Shown: positions 1 to 9,392, counted from the first letter of the stretch. The stretch is DNA of 64,000 nt from Desulfobacterales bacterium (GCA_030834695.1 JAUQXK010000116.1:42487-106486), one strand, 5' to 3'. Notes: a model not told the origin generated them from the sequence alone. Made by a program: numbers and translations.

Positions 1-122
1 GCCGCGCCGCCGATAATCAAGAACTCGGCCGGCTGTATGAGGACCATGAAGGGACCGCCCGCCTCATAGAATCCTCCGAGAACCGAAACCAGAACGACCA
101 CAAATCCAATGATGACGAACAC
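1..122 (-). CDS. motA: Flagellar motor stator protein MotA, N-terminal fragment
   Basis: Only the first 40 codons lie in the window; the gene continues past the left edge. From a GTG at 122 the reading frame encodes a hydrophobic first helix, then a glycine-rich turn (LGGFYEAGGP) and the QPAEFLIIGGA segment. This is the start of E. coli-type MotA, the proton-channel stator subunit of the flagellar motor in the inner membrane. An AGAGGT stretch precedes the GTG. It lies about 100 nt downstream of the MOSC gene on the same strand. flgM elsewhere in the window also points to a flagellated cell. The identification rests on a short but characteristic stretch. Confidence 0.8.
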   Translation of the reverse strand, partial: MFVIIGFVVVLVSVLGGFYEAGGPFMVLIQPAEFLIIGGA

Positions 123-221
123 GGAATACCTCTGGGTGGATGGATTAGCCCCCGGCCCTCAGGACGCGGATCACTCTCAACAAGCCTGCAGAGGTAATAT
201 CGGTTTGGGGATGGTCTAACT

Positions 222-650
222 TTAGAGGATTTCAATCGGGTCGCCGCAGCGGATGGGCCCTTCTTCAATCACCCGGGCAAACACCCCTTCGCGCGGCATG
301 ATGCAGTCGCCCGCCTTGTAGTAGATCGCGCAACGGTTAAGGCATTCCTTGCCGATCTGGGTAATTTCGAGCAGCACCTGCGTGCCCAGGCGGACGCGAG
401 TGCCGATTGGCAGAGTTTTCCAATCGATTCCAACGGTTGCAATATTTTCGGCAAAATCGCCGAAGCCTACGTTCAACCCCTGCGCGTTGGCCTGATCGAT
501 GCTTTCGGAGGCCAAAAGGCTCACCTGCCGGTGCCAGGGCCCGGCATGGGCGTCGCCCTCAAGACCGTGCTCCTTGAAAAGATACGCTTCCTCAACCGGT
601 GTCTTGGGAGTGCCTTTTTTCCTGCTCACGGCGATGGATACGATTTTCAT
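222..650 (-). CDS. MOSC domain protein
   Basis: A 142-residue protein that is essentially one MOSC domain, the C-terminal module of molybdenum-cofactor sulfurases, here stand-alone. Visible family signatures are the early GLEGDAHAG segment (about residues 30-38), a SLLASESID stretch, the FAENIAT motif, and a conserved cysteine in IGKECLNRC (about 100-108). Stand-alone MOSC proteins are thought to bind sulfur or handle Moco, but the substrate here is unknown. Its ATG overlaps the metW stop (ATGA at 647-650), so it is translationally coupled as the last gene of the metX-metW operon. A molybdenum hydroxylase is encoded 50 kb away, but no direct link is visible. Confidence 0.85.
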   Translation of the reverse strand: MKIVSIAVSRKKGTPKTPVEEAYLFKEHGLEGDAHAGPWHRQVSLLASESIDQANAQGLNVGFGDFAENIATVGIDWKTLPIGTRVRLGTQVLLEITQIGKECLNRCAIYYKAGDCIMPREGVFARVIEEGPIRCGDPIEIL

Positions 651-1255
651 GCGCCCTCGCTTCCCCCGATCATGAAGATGCCGTATGTGGCCCTTAAATT
701 AGGGAACCATTGAACCATGCTGCCGTAGCGATCCTGGGTATGAGTGTCGATCGCCGCTTCCTTCAGCACTTTCAAGCCGACATCATGCACGAATCTACGG
801 AAGTCTTTCAACGTGATGACTCGGATGTTGGGGGTGTCGAACCATTGATACGGAAGCTGCCGGGACACCGGTGCATACCCGCTGAAGAGCAGTTGCAGCC
901 GGATCTGCCAATGGCTGAAATTCGGAAAACTCACGATCCCTTTCCGCCCCATGCGCAGCATGGCGCGGATGAGCTCATCCGGTTGGAAGACCTGCTGCAG
1001 CGTCTGGCTTAGGATGACATAGTCGAAGCGCCCCTCCGGATAATCGTGCACTTCTTCGTTGATGTCTCCCTGCAGGACCGACAGCCCTTTTTCAATGCAG
1101 CGCGCAACCTTTTCCTCGTTGAGTTCGATGCCCGTTCCTTGAACGCCCTTGTTGGAAATCAGGTGCTGCAGCAGGTCGCCTTCGCCGCAGCCCAGGTCGA
1201 TCACCTTCGATCCCGGCTCGATCCAGGACGCAATGATCTGTAAATCGTAGCGCAT
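647..1255 (-). CDS. metW: Methionine biosynthesis protein MetW
   Basis: About 202 residues, the usual MetW length. It is a class I SAM-dependent methyltransferase fold with motif I VIDLGCGEGDLL near residue 20, an acidic strand-2 end (GIELNEE), and the MetW-type sequence FPNFSHWQIRLQ near residue 115. MetW works with MetX in homoserine acylation for methionine synthesis in many proteobacteria; its precise chemistry is not settled. The GTG-ATG pair at 1258/1255 sits directly behind the metX stop; ATG at 1255 is chosen. The 3' end overlaps the MOSC gene by 4 nt. Confidence 0.93.
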   Translation of the reverse strand: MRYDLQIIASWIEPGSKVIDLGCGEGDLLQHLISNKGVQGTGIELNEEKVARCIEKGLSVLQGDINEEVHDYPEGRFDYVILSQTLQQVFQPDELIRAMLRMGRKGIVSFPNFSHWQIRLQLLFSGYAPVSRQLPYQWFDTPNIRVITLKDFRRFVHDVGLKVLKEAAIDTHTQDRYGSMVQWFPNLRATYGIFMIGGSEGA

Positions 1256-1259
1256 CACC

Positions 1260-2432
1260 CTATTCCGCCCCGCCGTGGTGGACCCGCTCCAGAAAACCGC
1301 GGATCAACATCGGCAACCGTTCGCCCGGAATCAGGAAGGCGTCATGGCCCCATTCGGCTTCGATTTCGCAGAAACTCACATCGCGGCCATTCTTTTTCAG
1401 CGCCTTGACGATCTCTTTGGCCTGATAGGTCGGGTACAGCCAGTCCGAGGTGAACGAGATCACCAGGAATCGGGCGCGGGCCTTGGACAGGGCCTTCACC
1501 GCGGACCCTCCGCCATGCTGTTTCCCGAGATCGAAATAATCAGCGGCTTTGGTGATGTAAAGGAAGGAATTGGCGTCGAAGCGGTCGACGAACTTGCGCC
1601 CCTGGTATCGCAGGTAGCTCTCCACCTGGAAATCGGCGTCGAAGTTAAAGGAAAAATCGCTTTTGTCCTGCAGCCGACGCCCGAATTTATGCCGCATGGA
1701 CTCATCCGAGAGATAGGTGATGTGGCCGATCATGCGGGCCACCGCCAGGCCCAGAGCCGGCTTAGCGCCATCGTAGTAGTCGCCGTGGTTCCAGTTGGGA
1801 TCGGCCATGATGGACTGGCGAGCCACCTCGTTGAAGGCGATGGCAAGCGCCGAATGCCGCATGGTGGTGGCAAGGGGGATGGCGGCCGCCACCCGCTCCG
1901 GGTAGCGGACGCACCATTCCAAGACCTGCATGCCGCCGATGGATCCGCCGACGACGCACAGCAGCCGGTCGATCCCAAGGTGGTCCACCAGCGCTCTCTG
2001 CGCCGTCACCATGTCGCCGATGGTCACGACCGGGAAATCCAGGCCGTACGTGCGACCGGTCGCCGGATTCATCGAGCTGGGCCCGGTCGAACCCATGCAG
2101 CTGCCGATGACGTTGGCGCAGATTACGAAAAATCTATCGGTGTCGATGCCCTTGCCGGGACCCACCATGCAGTCCCACCAGCCGGGCTTTTCGTCGTCGG
2201 CCGAATAATATCCGGCCACGTGCGAATCCCCCGAAAGCGCATGCAGAACCAAGACGGCATTGCGACGGTCGGGTGCAAGGGCGCCGTAGGTTTCGTAGGC
2301 GATGACCACCGGCCCGAGACGGGCCCCGCTTTCCAGAACCATCTCGCCCGGCGGTGCGGCGAAGCTGAAATACTGCTTCGCTACTACACCGACGGAGACC
2401 CGGTCTTTGTCGTGGTGTATGTATTCGCTCAT
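1260..2432 (-). CDS. metX: Homoserine O-acetyltransferase (or succinyltransferase) MetX
   Basis: A 390-residue alpha/beta-hydrolase-fold acyltransferase that activates homoserine for methionine synthesis in the cytoplasm. The nucleophile elbow GGSIGGMQ lies near residue 164, the catalytic Asp in TSDWLYP near 330, and the catalytic His in WGHDAFL near 362. The N-terminal LESGARLGPVVIAYETYG and the LHALSGDSHVAG oxyanion region are typical of MetX. Acetyl- versus succinyl-CoA specificity cannot be decided by inspection. It follows the XRE/two-CW gene by 21 nt and precedes metW by a few bases, forming one operon. Confidence 0.95.
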   Translation of the reverse strand: MSEYIHHDKDRVSVGVVAKQYFSFAAPPGEMVLESGARLGPVVIAYETYGALAPDRRNAVLVLHALSGDSHVAGYYSADDEKPGWWDCMVGPGKGIDTDRFFVICANVIGSCMGSTGPSSMNPATGRTYGLDFPVVTIGDMVTAQRALVDHLGIDRLLCVVGGSIGGMQVLEWCVRYPERVAAAIPLATTMRHSALAIAFNEVARQSIMADPNWNHGDYYDGAKPALGLAVARMIGHITYLSDESMRHKFGRRLQDKSDFSFNFDADFQVESYLRYQGRKFVDRFDANSFLYITKAADYFDLGKQHGGGSAVKALSKARARFLVISFTSDWLYPTYQAKEIVKALKKNGRDVSFCEIEAEWGHDAFLIPGERLPMLIRGFLERVHHGGAE

Positions 2433-2453
2433 TCGAAGAGTGGCGAGAGATGT

Positions 2454-2831
2454 TCAAGCGGAGGTCTGCGAGATGAACAACTCGCAGCTGCGACAAAGCT
2501 TCATCTTGTCCTCCCAGGAATCCTGAACCCGACCGTGGCAGATGCTTCCATTGGTGAACCAGCAGAGGTCGCCGCTCTTGAATTCACTGGCCGGACACCC
2601 CGATCTGCGCTCCGGCGAGCAGTTGTTTTCCTCCCAGCAGGGCTTACGACCCCCATTTGAGTTGAGTCGCGAGACGAGAAAAAACAGTTGGCGCTCGACG
2701 GCTGATGGCACCGCGCGCCATCCCTGTTCATAGCTGTGAACCGCCTTTAGCGAAATTCCCAGCAGCTGCGCCAATTGTTTTTGAGTCTTGTCGAGTTTTT
2801 TCCGAAGATGCTTGAATTCAGATCGGTCCAT
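2454..2831 (-). CDS. XRE-type helix-turn-helix protein with C-terminal two-CW-like cysteine motif
   Basis: A 125-residue protein in two parts. Residues 1-50 form an XRE-like helix-turn-helix (KTQKQLAQLLGISLKAVHSYEQGW). Residues 63-120 are rich in cysteine and tryptophan: CWEENNC, GCPA, GDLCWF, a later CHG, and CRSCELF at the end. This resembles the two-CW cysteine motif seen in anaerobic delta-proteobacterial proteins and may bind metal or an Fe-S cluster. It is the first gene of the metX-metW-MOSC operon behind a good promoter, so it may be an autoregulator that senses metal or redox state; that role is inference. Confidence 0.75.
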   Translation of the reverse strand: MDRSEFKHLRKKLDKTQKQLAQLLGISLKAVHSYEQGWRAVPSAVERQLFFLVSRLNSNGGRKPCWEENNCSPERRSGCPASEFKSGDLCWFTNGSICHGRVQDSWEDKMKLCRSCELFISQTSA

Positions 2832-2878
2832 CGCTTCCCCGCCGTTTCGGGTTGATCGGTCGCGAAACGTCCAAGGTG

Positions 2879-2908
2879 AATATTCCTACAAGGTAGTAGT
2901 GCTGTCAA
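2879..2908 (-). promoter_or_regulatory. Sigma-70-like promoter of the XRE-metX-metW operon
   Basis: On the minus strand TTGACA (2908-2903) is followed after 17-18 nt by GAATAT/AATATT. The spacer holds a short inverted repeat, CTAC-N6-GTAG, which could be an operator. It lies about 50 nt upstream of the XRE start codon. Confidence 0.55.
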
Positions 2909-2944
2909 TCAAAAATTCGGCTGCAGCGAGATGCCGGAGTACCA

Positions 2945-4108
2945 TTATCTGAGAGTTATCGCCACGATCTCAGGGGGCGCTCCCGAAGAACGCATGGGCG
3001 GCCCCCACGTGCCGACACCGCTCGACGTGTACAAGGCAAAACCTCCCTCGCAATGCAGCCCATAGTCATAACCACTGTAAATCCAACTGGTTATGAGACC
3101 GAATGGGAATATCTGACCCTGGTGGCTGTGCCCGGACAACTGCAGCGAAACTCCCAGTTCTCTGCTGAGGGCAAAAGAGGTGTCCGGATGAAAGTAAGTA
3201 GCGGAGCGGCGGTCGCGGGTATTGTCGTGGCGGATATCGGTCGGTGTGTGGAACAGGAGGATGCAGGGTTGCAGACCGGATGCGGGCATCGGAGCATTAC
3301 CGAAGCCGCGGATTTCGCTCTTGTCGTGAATGCCAGGATAAGCCACACCCATCAGATAAAGTCCGTCGATTTCCACCACCTCGTTGAACAATACCCGAAT
3401 GCCCGTCCGGGCGATAAGATCCAGGCACCGCTGGAGACCGGCGTAAGTTTCGTGGTTGCCGGTCACAAAAAAGACACCGTGACGCGCCTTCAGCCGTTTC
3501 AGCGGCGATTCGAATTCAGACATTCCGTCGATCATCCCATCGAACAAATCGCCGGTGATGACCACCAGGTCCGGATGAAGGGAGCTGACCTTTTCCGCCA
3601 GTCGTTCCATGGAGGCGGTTCCATGGAAATGGCCGAGATGCACATCGGAGAGCTGGACGATGGTCTTGCCGCGCCATTGGTCCGGCAGGCGCTCCAGGGG
3701 AATTTCGACCCGTCTCACGACCGGATGGAATGCGGTCCAGAATCCATAAGCCGACCAGCACAGCGCCAAAATGATGCACGTCGATGCCAGGAACCGAAAG
3801 CTGGATGGCCCAATTCCGATTATCCGAAAGACAGCGTAAAGCAACCATGCTGCCCCTACGGCGAGGGTTATTTTAATGGAAAGAGCAAACCAGACCGCCG
3901 AGAACCGGAAATAAAGGATCGTCCAGGGATTTTCGGTCCAGCGCAGGAGCAGGAATGCGGCCATGAAACTGATTCCCAACACCAAACATCCGGCCAGGAG
4001 AATCGTTTTCAGGAGCGGATGGGTTATGCCGAGCCAGCGCAGGATGAACCGGAAAATAGCAAAATGCGATAGGAGTGTCAGAGTTAAGAAAAAAGAAAGG
4101 AATATCAT
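2945..4108 (-). CDS. Membrane-anchored metallophosphoesterase
   Basis: A 387-residue protein with about four N-terminal membrane segments (residues 1-135) and a C-terminal calcineurin-like phosphoesterase domain. All metal-binding motifs of the fold are visible: LSDVHLGH (about 153-160), GDLFDG (about 185), GNHE (about 217), LLFHTP (about 285) and SGHSHQGQ (about 326). Proteins with this layout (YkuE/YaeI-like) are linked to lipid or nucleotide phosphate hydrolysis at the membrane; the substrate here is unknown. It is monocistronic, with a divergent J-domain gene upstream. Confidence 0.88.
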   Translation of the reverse strand: MIFLSFFLTLTLLSHFAIFRFILRWLGITHPLLKTILLAGCLVLGISFMAAFLLLRWTENPWTILYFRFSAVWFALSIKITLAVGAAWLLYAVFRIIGIGPSSFRFLASTCIILALCWSAYGFWTAFHPVVRRVEIPLERLPDQWRGKTIVQLSDVHLGHFHGTASMERLAEKVSSLHPDLVVITGDLFDGMIDGMSEFESPLKRLKARHGVFFVTGNHETYAGLQRCLDLIARTGIRVLFNEVVEIDGLYLMGVAYPGIHDKSEIRGFGNAPMPASGLQPCILLFHTPTDIRHDNTRDRRSATYFHPDTSFALSRELGVSLQLSGHSHQGQIFPFGLITSWIYSGYDYGLHCEGGFALYTSSGVGTWGPPMRSSGAPPEIVAITLR

Positions 4109-4352
4109 TGCACCTAAGTCAGCGTGAGCCGGCCTCTTATCGAGTTTGGCTCTTTTTGAGGTTTTATTCTGAAGGCGAGCAAACGGATCACTCGCTCGCC
4201 GGATGGTTCATTCCCGGTAGGCCGTTTGCGGAAGTCCTTTGACGCCCGGCGTTCCAACGTGGTAACATTTAAGATTCGTTGGCTTAGAACGATTATCGCA
4301 ACCCAATAGGAGGCCGGCGGCGGATGGTTCCAGGCGGCCGCAGCCGATCGAT

Positions 4353-5102
4353 ATGAATCGCCATCGCAGCCCATACCCGTTGATCCAAAACAACGGTCGC
4401 ACGCGGCGCTGCCTGTCCTGCGGCACCGCCGTCGACATGAAGCGGCGCCGGTATTGTTCGATCGAATGCCGCCAGAAGCTGCGCCACAATCTCAACATCC
4501 GCACCGGTCTTCTCCAGGCGTTGCAGATCCGCTATGCCACCTTCTATTTCACCGAACACCTGGTCATCCTAGACATGCTGCCCTACGGTTCGACCGACCT
4601 GGCGAGTTTCATATTCCCCCGCGCCAAAGGGAAAAAACCGGTGGATGACTTCTGCAAGATGTTCAACCTGCTGGGCAACGCCTGGTGGGAAGAGGTGCGC
4701 CGGACCAAGAAGCGCTACCTGGCTTCGCGCTTTATTCTCGGCAAGGCCAAGCCGACCGACGGCGACATCAACGCCGTCCGGCCGCTGGAGGTCCGCGAGC
4801 CGGCGCGCATGGCAAGGTCGCTGACCCATCTCAAGCTCCGAAACAAAGACCTGCATTCGCCCCAGCTGCAACAGATCATCAAACGCGCCTTCCGCCGGCA
4901 GGCCAAGGTGCATCACCCCGATCAGGGCGGTGATGCCACGCTTTTCCGCAAGCTGCGCGATGCCTACGAGCAACTCATCCGCTGGGCGGAAAACCCGACC
5001 TTCACCACCCGCCGGGGCTTTCCCGACAAATGGTTTTACGAAGGCGGCCTGGACCATTGGACCCAACCCTCGCCCTTGCGGCGCCTCCGGACGGAAGATT
5101 GA
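4353..5102 (+). CDS. Zinc-finger protein with C-terminal J domain
   Basis: A 249-residue protein of unknown role. The N-terminus carries a CxxC...C-x3-C set (CLSCG near residue 20, YCSIEC near 35), a probable zinc knuckle. The C-terminus (about 170-215) is a J domain: the helix QIIKRAFRRQAKVHHPDQGG contains the HPD tripeptide that stimulates DnaK ATPase. The middle region (LPYGSTDLASFIFPRAKG) is not recognised. There is no client domain and no G/F region, so it is a type III J protein. It is monocistronic, without a strong ribosome-binding site. The 244 nt before it (4109-4352) hold no gene that I can see. Confidence 0.7.
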   Translation: MNRHRSPYPLIQNNGRTRRCLSCGTAVDMKRRRYCSIECRQKLRHNLNIRTGLLQALQIRYATFYFTEHLVILDMLPYGSTDLASFIFPRAKGKKPVDDFCKMFNLLGNAWWEEVRRTKKRYLASRFILGKAKPTDGDINAVRPLEVREPARMARSLTHLKLRNKDLHSPQLQQIIKRAFRRQAKVHHPDQGGDATLFRKLRDAYEQLIRWAENPTFTTRRGFPDKWFYEGGLDHWTQPSPLRRLRTED

Positions 5103-5112
5103 AAACTTCCGA

Positions 5113-5278
5113 TACTGGATGCTGGATCCTGGATGCCCGATGAAAGCCCTATCTTCCGCTGTGAACTATTTTCCTCCTCGGCCTGCCATCCATAACCGCC
5201 TGAGCGGCAGATAGCCCTTCGCTATCCACAATTGGTATTCATTCAGTATCGAGTGTCCAGCACCCGGTACCGAGCATC
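5113..5278. repeat. Inverted pair of degenerate ATACTGGATGCTGGATC-type intergenic repeats
   Basis: A stretch near 5113-5137 built on 'gatactggatgctggatc' recurs in inverted, degenerate form near 5246-5278 ('agtgtccagcacccggtac'). The two arms could form a large imperfect hairpin between the J-domain gene and the 3' end of ilvD. It has the look of a dispersed intergenic repeat. No coding capacity is seen in this 180-nt gap. Confidence 0.45.
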
Positions 5279-5285
5279 TGTCATT

Positions 5286-6959
5286 TTACCTCGGAAACAC
5301 CGCTCCCTTGTCCGCGCTGGAGACCAACTCAGCATACCGAGCCAGATAGCCGTTCTTGATTTTTGGCTCGAATTTCGGCAGGACCGCGAGCCGTTTCTTG
5401 ATCTCCTTCTGGCTCAGCCGCACGCCCAGGTGTTTGCCGGGTATATCGATCTCGATGATGTCGCCTTCCTGTAAAGCGGCAATCGGTCCCCTGGCCGCCG
5501 CTTCCGGAGAAACATGGCCAATGGCGGATCCGCGGCTGGCACCGGAAAAGCGGCCGTCGGTGACGAGCGCCACCTCCTTGTCCATGCCCATACCCGCCAG
5601 GGCCGCGGTCGGTGAAAGCATCTCCTGCATGCCGGGCCCGCCCTTGGGGCCCTCGTAGCGGACCACCACCACATCGCCCCGACGGATGCCGCCGCCAACG
5701 ATGGCCTTGAAGGCCTCATCCTCCGAGTTGAAGATCCGCGCCGGCCCGCTGTGTTTCAGCATTTCTTCGGCCACGGCCGCTTGCTTGACGATCGCTCCCT
5801 GCGGAGCAAGATTTCCGTTGAGCACGGCCAGACCGCCCGTGCGGTGCACGGGGTCTTTCAGGGTGCGGATGACCGCCTGGTCCTTGATGCCGGCCTTGAT
5901 GGCGTCGAGCATTTTGCCGACGGGCTTGCCGAAGACGGTCATGGCTTTTTCGTTAATGAGGCCGCCGCGGCGCAGCTCCGCCATGACGGCGGGAATGCCG
6001 CCGGCATGGAAGAAATCCACCACGTGATGCGGCCCGGCCGGAGCCAGGGAGGTGAGATGGGGCGTTTTCTCGGTAAACTTTCCGAAATCGGCCAGGGTGA
6101 CATCCACCTCGGCGTAGTAGGCGATGGCCGGAATGTGAAGGGCGCTGTTGGTCGAGCCGCCGAGGGCCATGTCGGTGGCGATGGCGTTGTAAAAGGCCTC
6201 GCGGGTCAGGATGTCGCGCGGCCGGATGTTGTTTTTCACGAGCTGCACGACCGTCAGGCCGGTCTGTTTGGCGATCCAAAGACGGTCCGCGTAAACCGCC
6301 GGGGCGCTGCCGCCGAGAGGCAGCGTCATCCCCAGGGCCTCAGAGAGGTTGCTCATGGTGTTGGCGGTAAACATGCCGGAGCAGGAGCCGACACCCGGGC
6401 AGGCGCTGCACTCGAATTGCTTAAGTTCGGCCGCCGAAATCTTGCCTCCCTTGAAACGGCCGACCGCCTCGAACACCTTGTCCACACCCGTATCCCTGCC
6501 GTGCACCCGACCCGGCAGCATGGGACCCCCGGGTAGGAAAATGGATGGGATGTTCAGCCGCGCCGCCGCGATCAGCATGCCGGGAATGATCTTGTCGCAG
6601 GAGGCCACCAGCACCAGCCCGTCGAAAGGGTGTGCCATGGCCATGATCTCGAGCGAGTCGGCGATGAGCTCCCGGCTGGGCAACGAATATTTCATGCCGA
6701 CATGGTTCATGGCGATGCCGTCACACACGCCGATGGTGTTGAAGACCACCGGAGTGCCACCGGCGGCATATATGCCGGCCTTTACGGCGTCCACCAGTTT
6801 GTCCAGATGCGAGTGCCCCGGGATGATCTCGTTGAAAGAATTGGCGATGCCGATGATCGGCCGCTCCATTTCCCAATCCGTGAAACCCTCCGCCCTCAGC
6901 AGAGAACGGTGCGGGGCGCGTTCCGGTCCTTTCGTCATCAAGTCGCTGCGCTTGGCCAT
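5286..6959 (-). CDS. ilvD: Dihydroxy-acid dehydratase
   Basis: 557 residues. It dehydrates 2,3-dihydroxy-3-methyl acids to 2-oxo acids in valine, isoleucine and leucine synthesis. Fe-S ligand motifs are visible: [13 protein letters not shown] (about 62-75), [11 protein letters not shown] (about 119-128) and [16 protein letters not shown] (about 190-206). The C-terminal [14 protein letters not shown] (about 460) is the substrate loop. The start ATG at 6959 is chosen because GGAAGGAA precedes it; a longer upstream frame has no homology. It follows an ABC binding-protein gene by 16 nt on the same strand, an unusual partner. IlvD clusters are oxygen-sensitive, which fits an anaerobe. Confidence 0.95.
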   Translation of the reverse strand: MAKRSDLMTKGPERAPHRSLLRAEGFTDWEMERPIIGIANSFNEIIPGHSHLDKLVDAVKAGIYAAGGTPVVFNTIGVCDGIAMNHVGMKYSLPSRELIADSLEIMAMAHPFDGLVLVASCDKIIPGMLIAAARLNIPSIFLPGGPMLPGRVHGRDTGVDKVFEAVGRFKGGKISAAELKQFECSACPGVGSCSGMFTANTMSNLSEALGMTLPLGGSAPAVYADRLWIAKQTGLTVVQLVKNNIRPRDILTREAFYNAIATDMALGGSTNSALHIPAIAYYAEVDVTLADFGKFTEKTPHLTSLAPAGPHHVVDFFHAGGIPAVMAELRRGGLINEKAMTVFGKPVGKMLDAIKAGIKDQAVIRTLKDPVHRTGGLAVLNGNLAPQGAIVKQAAVAEEMLKHSGPARIFNSEDEAFKAIVGGGIRRGDVVVVRYEGPKGGPGMQEMLSPTAALAGMGMDKEVALVTDGRFSGASRGSAIGHVSPEAAARGPIAALQEGDIIEIDIPGKHLGVRLSQKEIKKRLAVLPKFEPKIKNGYLARYAELVSSADKGAVFPR

Positions 6960-6975
6960 AATTTGAATTCCTTCC

Positions 6976-7953
6976 TTATTTGAATGTGAACAGCAGAGAT
7001 TCAACGTCGACGGATCCCGGGATCAAATTCTGTGATCGCAGGATTGCTTCGGTCTGCTTCCAGGCGACGGCGTCGATTTTCCCGAATTCGATGCGGGCCG
7101 CCGGCAGCATCAGCTCACGGGTCACGGGAAGCTGCTTGCGCACGACGGCCTCGGGGGTCTCCCGGTCGGCGTCCAGCAGCACCTGGATCGCCTGATCCTG
7201 GTTGCGAGGGTCCAATGCATCCCGCCATCCCTCCAGCAGGGCGGTGAGAAACCGCTTCACGGTTTCGGGGCGTTTTTCAACCATTTCGCGGGTGGTCACC
7301 ACTGAGTTGGCAACGAACCGCACACCCAGCCGGTCCGGGCTCAGGAAGGCATAGGTTTCGCCGGCCTTTTCAAGTTTTTCAGCGATGATGACGGCCTGCG
7401 CGTTGAGATAGAGCGGCCAGAAATCCACCCGTCCCTCGTAAAACGGCGTATAGTCATAGCGTACGCTGAATAACGTGACTTGGCTTTCGGCGATGCCGTA
7501 ACGCGCCAGAAGGGCCCGCAGGATGGCCTCGTCGTTGCCGCCGAAGGTAACTCCGATGCGCTTGCCTTTCAATTCTTCGCCGCCGGAAAAAACGGTCTGG
7601 TCGGGCCGGTAGATCCAGTGCAGGGGATTGACCTGAAACAGCTGGGCCAGGACCACGATGGGCGCCCCCTTGGCGGCCGCTCGCAGCACCTGATCGGCCG
7701 AGGCCACCCCGAAGTGGGCGTGGCCGAGTTCGAGCTCCTTCAAGGCGTCACGTTCCGGGCCGCCGGGCTTGACGTTCACCTTCAGGCCGTTACGCGTGAA
7801 ATAGCCGCGGGTCTCGGCGTAGAGATCACCGACGGCGCTGACATTGTAAAGCCACTTGAGCCGGTAATTCACCTCTTCCAATTTTTCTTTTTGCGCGCAG
7901 GCAATCAGAAAAATTGCACATGCGATGCAAATGATTTTCAGGCTCGGCTTCAT
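6976..7953 (-). CDS. ABC transporter substrate-binding lipoprotein, NMT1/THI5-like
   Basis: A 325-residue periplasmic binding protein of the SsuA/THI5 type. A lipoprotein signal ends in LIAC at about residues 16-19. The [20 protein letters not shown] opening and the [20 protein letters not shown] stretch are typical of binding proteins for thiamine-pyrimidine precursors, riboflavin, nitrate or sulfonates. The ligand cannot be assigned; no TPP riboswitch was found upstream, which weakens a thiamine role. It sits 7 nt after the permease and 16 nt before ilvD. Confidence 0.85.
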   Translation of the reverse strand: MKPSLKIICIACAIFLIACAQKEKLEEVNYRLKWLYNVSAVGDLYAETRGYFTRNGLKVNVKPGGPERDALKELELGHAHFGVASADQVLRAAAKGAPIVVLAQLFQVNPLHWIYRPDQTVFSGGEELKGKRIGVTFGGNDEAILRALLARYGIAESQVTLFSVRYDYTPFYEGRVDFWPLYLNAQAVIIAEKLEKAGETYAFLSPDRLGVRFVANSVVTTREMVEKRPETVKRFLTALLEGWRDALDPRNQDQAIQVLLDADRETPEAVVRKQLPVTRELMLPAARIEFGKIDAVAWKQTEAILRSQNLIPGSVDVESLLFTFK

Positions 7954-7960
7954 GGAATTT

Positions 7961-8710
7961 TCACAAGCTCTTCAAGCGCTTTTGCAGCGCATTCCCGGCC
8001 CATTCCAGGCTCACCAGGTAAAGCGAGGTGCCGACGCCGATCAAGAACAGCGCCACCAGGATCTTCGCGAGATCGCTTTGATACAATGCAATGCGGATGC
8101 TGTAGCCGATGCCCGCCGTGGCGGCGATGAACTCGGCTACGATGGTTCCGACCATGGCCATGGTGGCGCTGCCCACGATCACCGTGGTCAGTTTCTGGAT
8201 GTTCTCGAAGGCCCGAATCTTAACCTGCAGCCGCCAGGTCATCCGCCCCGTGGATTCATAAAAATGTTCGATTTCGCGGATCGGCTCCGAAAAAACGCCG
8301 ATGAAGGAGAGCAGCAGCGGGAAATAGCAGATCATGGCGGCAATCAACAACCGCGACTGCAGCCCGTCGCCGAGCAAAATGAAAATGATCGGTGCCACCG
8401 CGACGATGGGATAGGCCTGGATATTGTAGGCCGCCGTGCGGATGAAGGATCCGATCCACGCCGTCAACCGGCCGATGACGGCAACGACCGTCGCCAAGCA
8501 GATGGACAGGATGTGGCCGAGAACGGCCACCGCCAATGTGTTGAGCACGGCCAGAAGGTACGGCCCGCCATAGGTGCGGCACGTCCGCACGATTTCGTCG
8601 GGGCTGGGAATGACGTAGTCTGAAAGGTTGAGGCCGTACTTGAGCGCCAGCAGAAGGCCAAGCCCGATAGCGTAAATGATCAAAAACTGATAGATCCGCC
8701 TATGCAGCAT
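7961..8710 (-). CDS. ABC transporter permease, SsuC/TauC-like
   Basis: A 249-residue inner-membrane permease of the BPD_transp_1 family with about six hydrophobic segments. The start MLHRRIYQF at 8710 is preferred; the frame upstream runs through the ATPase gene and is not protein-like. The EAA-type loop is visible near AFENIQKLTTVIVGSATMAM, followed by GTIVAEFIAATAGIGYSI, as in nitrate/sulfonate/pyrimidine-type importers. It overlaps the ATPase stop by 11 nt, which indicates translational coupling. Confidence 0.87.
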   Translation of the reverse strand: MLHRRIYQFLIIYAIGLGLLLALKYGLNLSDYVIPSPDEIVRTCRTYGGPYLLAVLNTLAVAVLGHILSICLATVVAVIGRLTAWIGSFIRTAAYNIQAYPIVAVAPIIFILLGDGLQSRLLIAAMICYFPLLLSFIGVFSEPIREIEHFYESTGRMTWRLQVKIRAFENIQKLTTVIVGSATMAMVGTIVAEFIAATAGIGYSIRIALYQSDLAKILVALFLIGVGTSLYLVSLEWAGNALQKRLKSL

Positions 8711-9392
8711 GGACGATCTCCAGCATGGCGCGCTCCAGCAGGCCGGGATCGGATTCGGCGCTTTCCCGGTGGTCGCATCCCTGCACCGCCACCAGCTGGG
8801 GAGATCGGGACCGGCTGCGCAGCACGAGAACTTGGCTGCAGAACTTGGCGACCTCCGCCACATTGTGGGAAATGTAGAGAAAGCACCGGTCCGGAAATAG
8901 AATTTTAACTTTCAGGATGATTTTCTCCCGAGTGAACTCATCCACGTTGGCCAGGCTTTCGTCCATGATGAGCAGGTCGAAATCCTGGAGGAGATAACGG
9001 ATCAGGTTGGCGCGGTTCTGCTGGCCGAGTGAAAGCCGATGGAAGCGCGAGCCGACATTGGCCTCCATCCCGAAGGTCTCAATCAGCTCCTCCATCCGGC
9101 GACGGCCGGCGAGCGGGGCGATTTCCTCGAAATGCGCGCGGACGTTCGACCAGCCCGGCAGGCGTTCCAGGTTGTAAGTGTAAAGCACTCGTCGGACTCC
9201 GTCATCGGCGATGGTCCCTTCGAATCCTCTGATCGTGCCGCTCAACATTTTGGCCAGGGTGGTCTTACCCACTCCCGAAGGGCCGAAAAGGGCGTGAAAT
9301 CCGGGGCCGTCCATTCGGAAATTCAAATCGGCAAACACCTCGCCGGCGGCATTCGGATACCGGTAGGAGATATGTCGGCCCTCTATCGGCAT
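8700..9392 (-). CDS. ABC transporter ATP-binding protein
   Basis: A 230-residue ATPase. Walker A GPSGVGKTT is near residue 36, the signature LSLGQQNR near 121, Walker B LLIMDES near 142 and the H-loop histidine in YISHN near 177. ATG at 9392 is chosen with a GGAGG about 13 nt upstream; the longer frame begins in promoter DNA. The Q-loop region is short (RVLYTYNLERLPGW rather than the usual VFQ), a mild deviation. It is the first gene of the ATPase-permease-binding protein-ilvD operon. Confidence 0.87.
   Translation of the reverse strand: MPIEGRHISYRYPNAAGEVFADLNFRMDGPGFHALFGPSGVGKTTLAKMLSGTIRGFEGTIADDGVRRVLYTYNLERLPGWSNVRAHFEEIAPLAGRRRMEELIETFGMEANVGSRFHRLSLGQQNRANLIRYLLQDFDLLIMDESLANVDEFTREKIILKVKILFPDRCFLYISHNVAEVAKFCSQVLVLRSRSRSPQLVAVQGCDHRESAESDPGLLERAMLEIVHAA

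Noticed and set aside
1275..2660. 461-codon plus-strand ORF
   Set aside because: Antisense shadow of metX and the XRE gene; no recognisable motif, and metX on the other strand is unambiguous.
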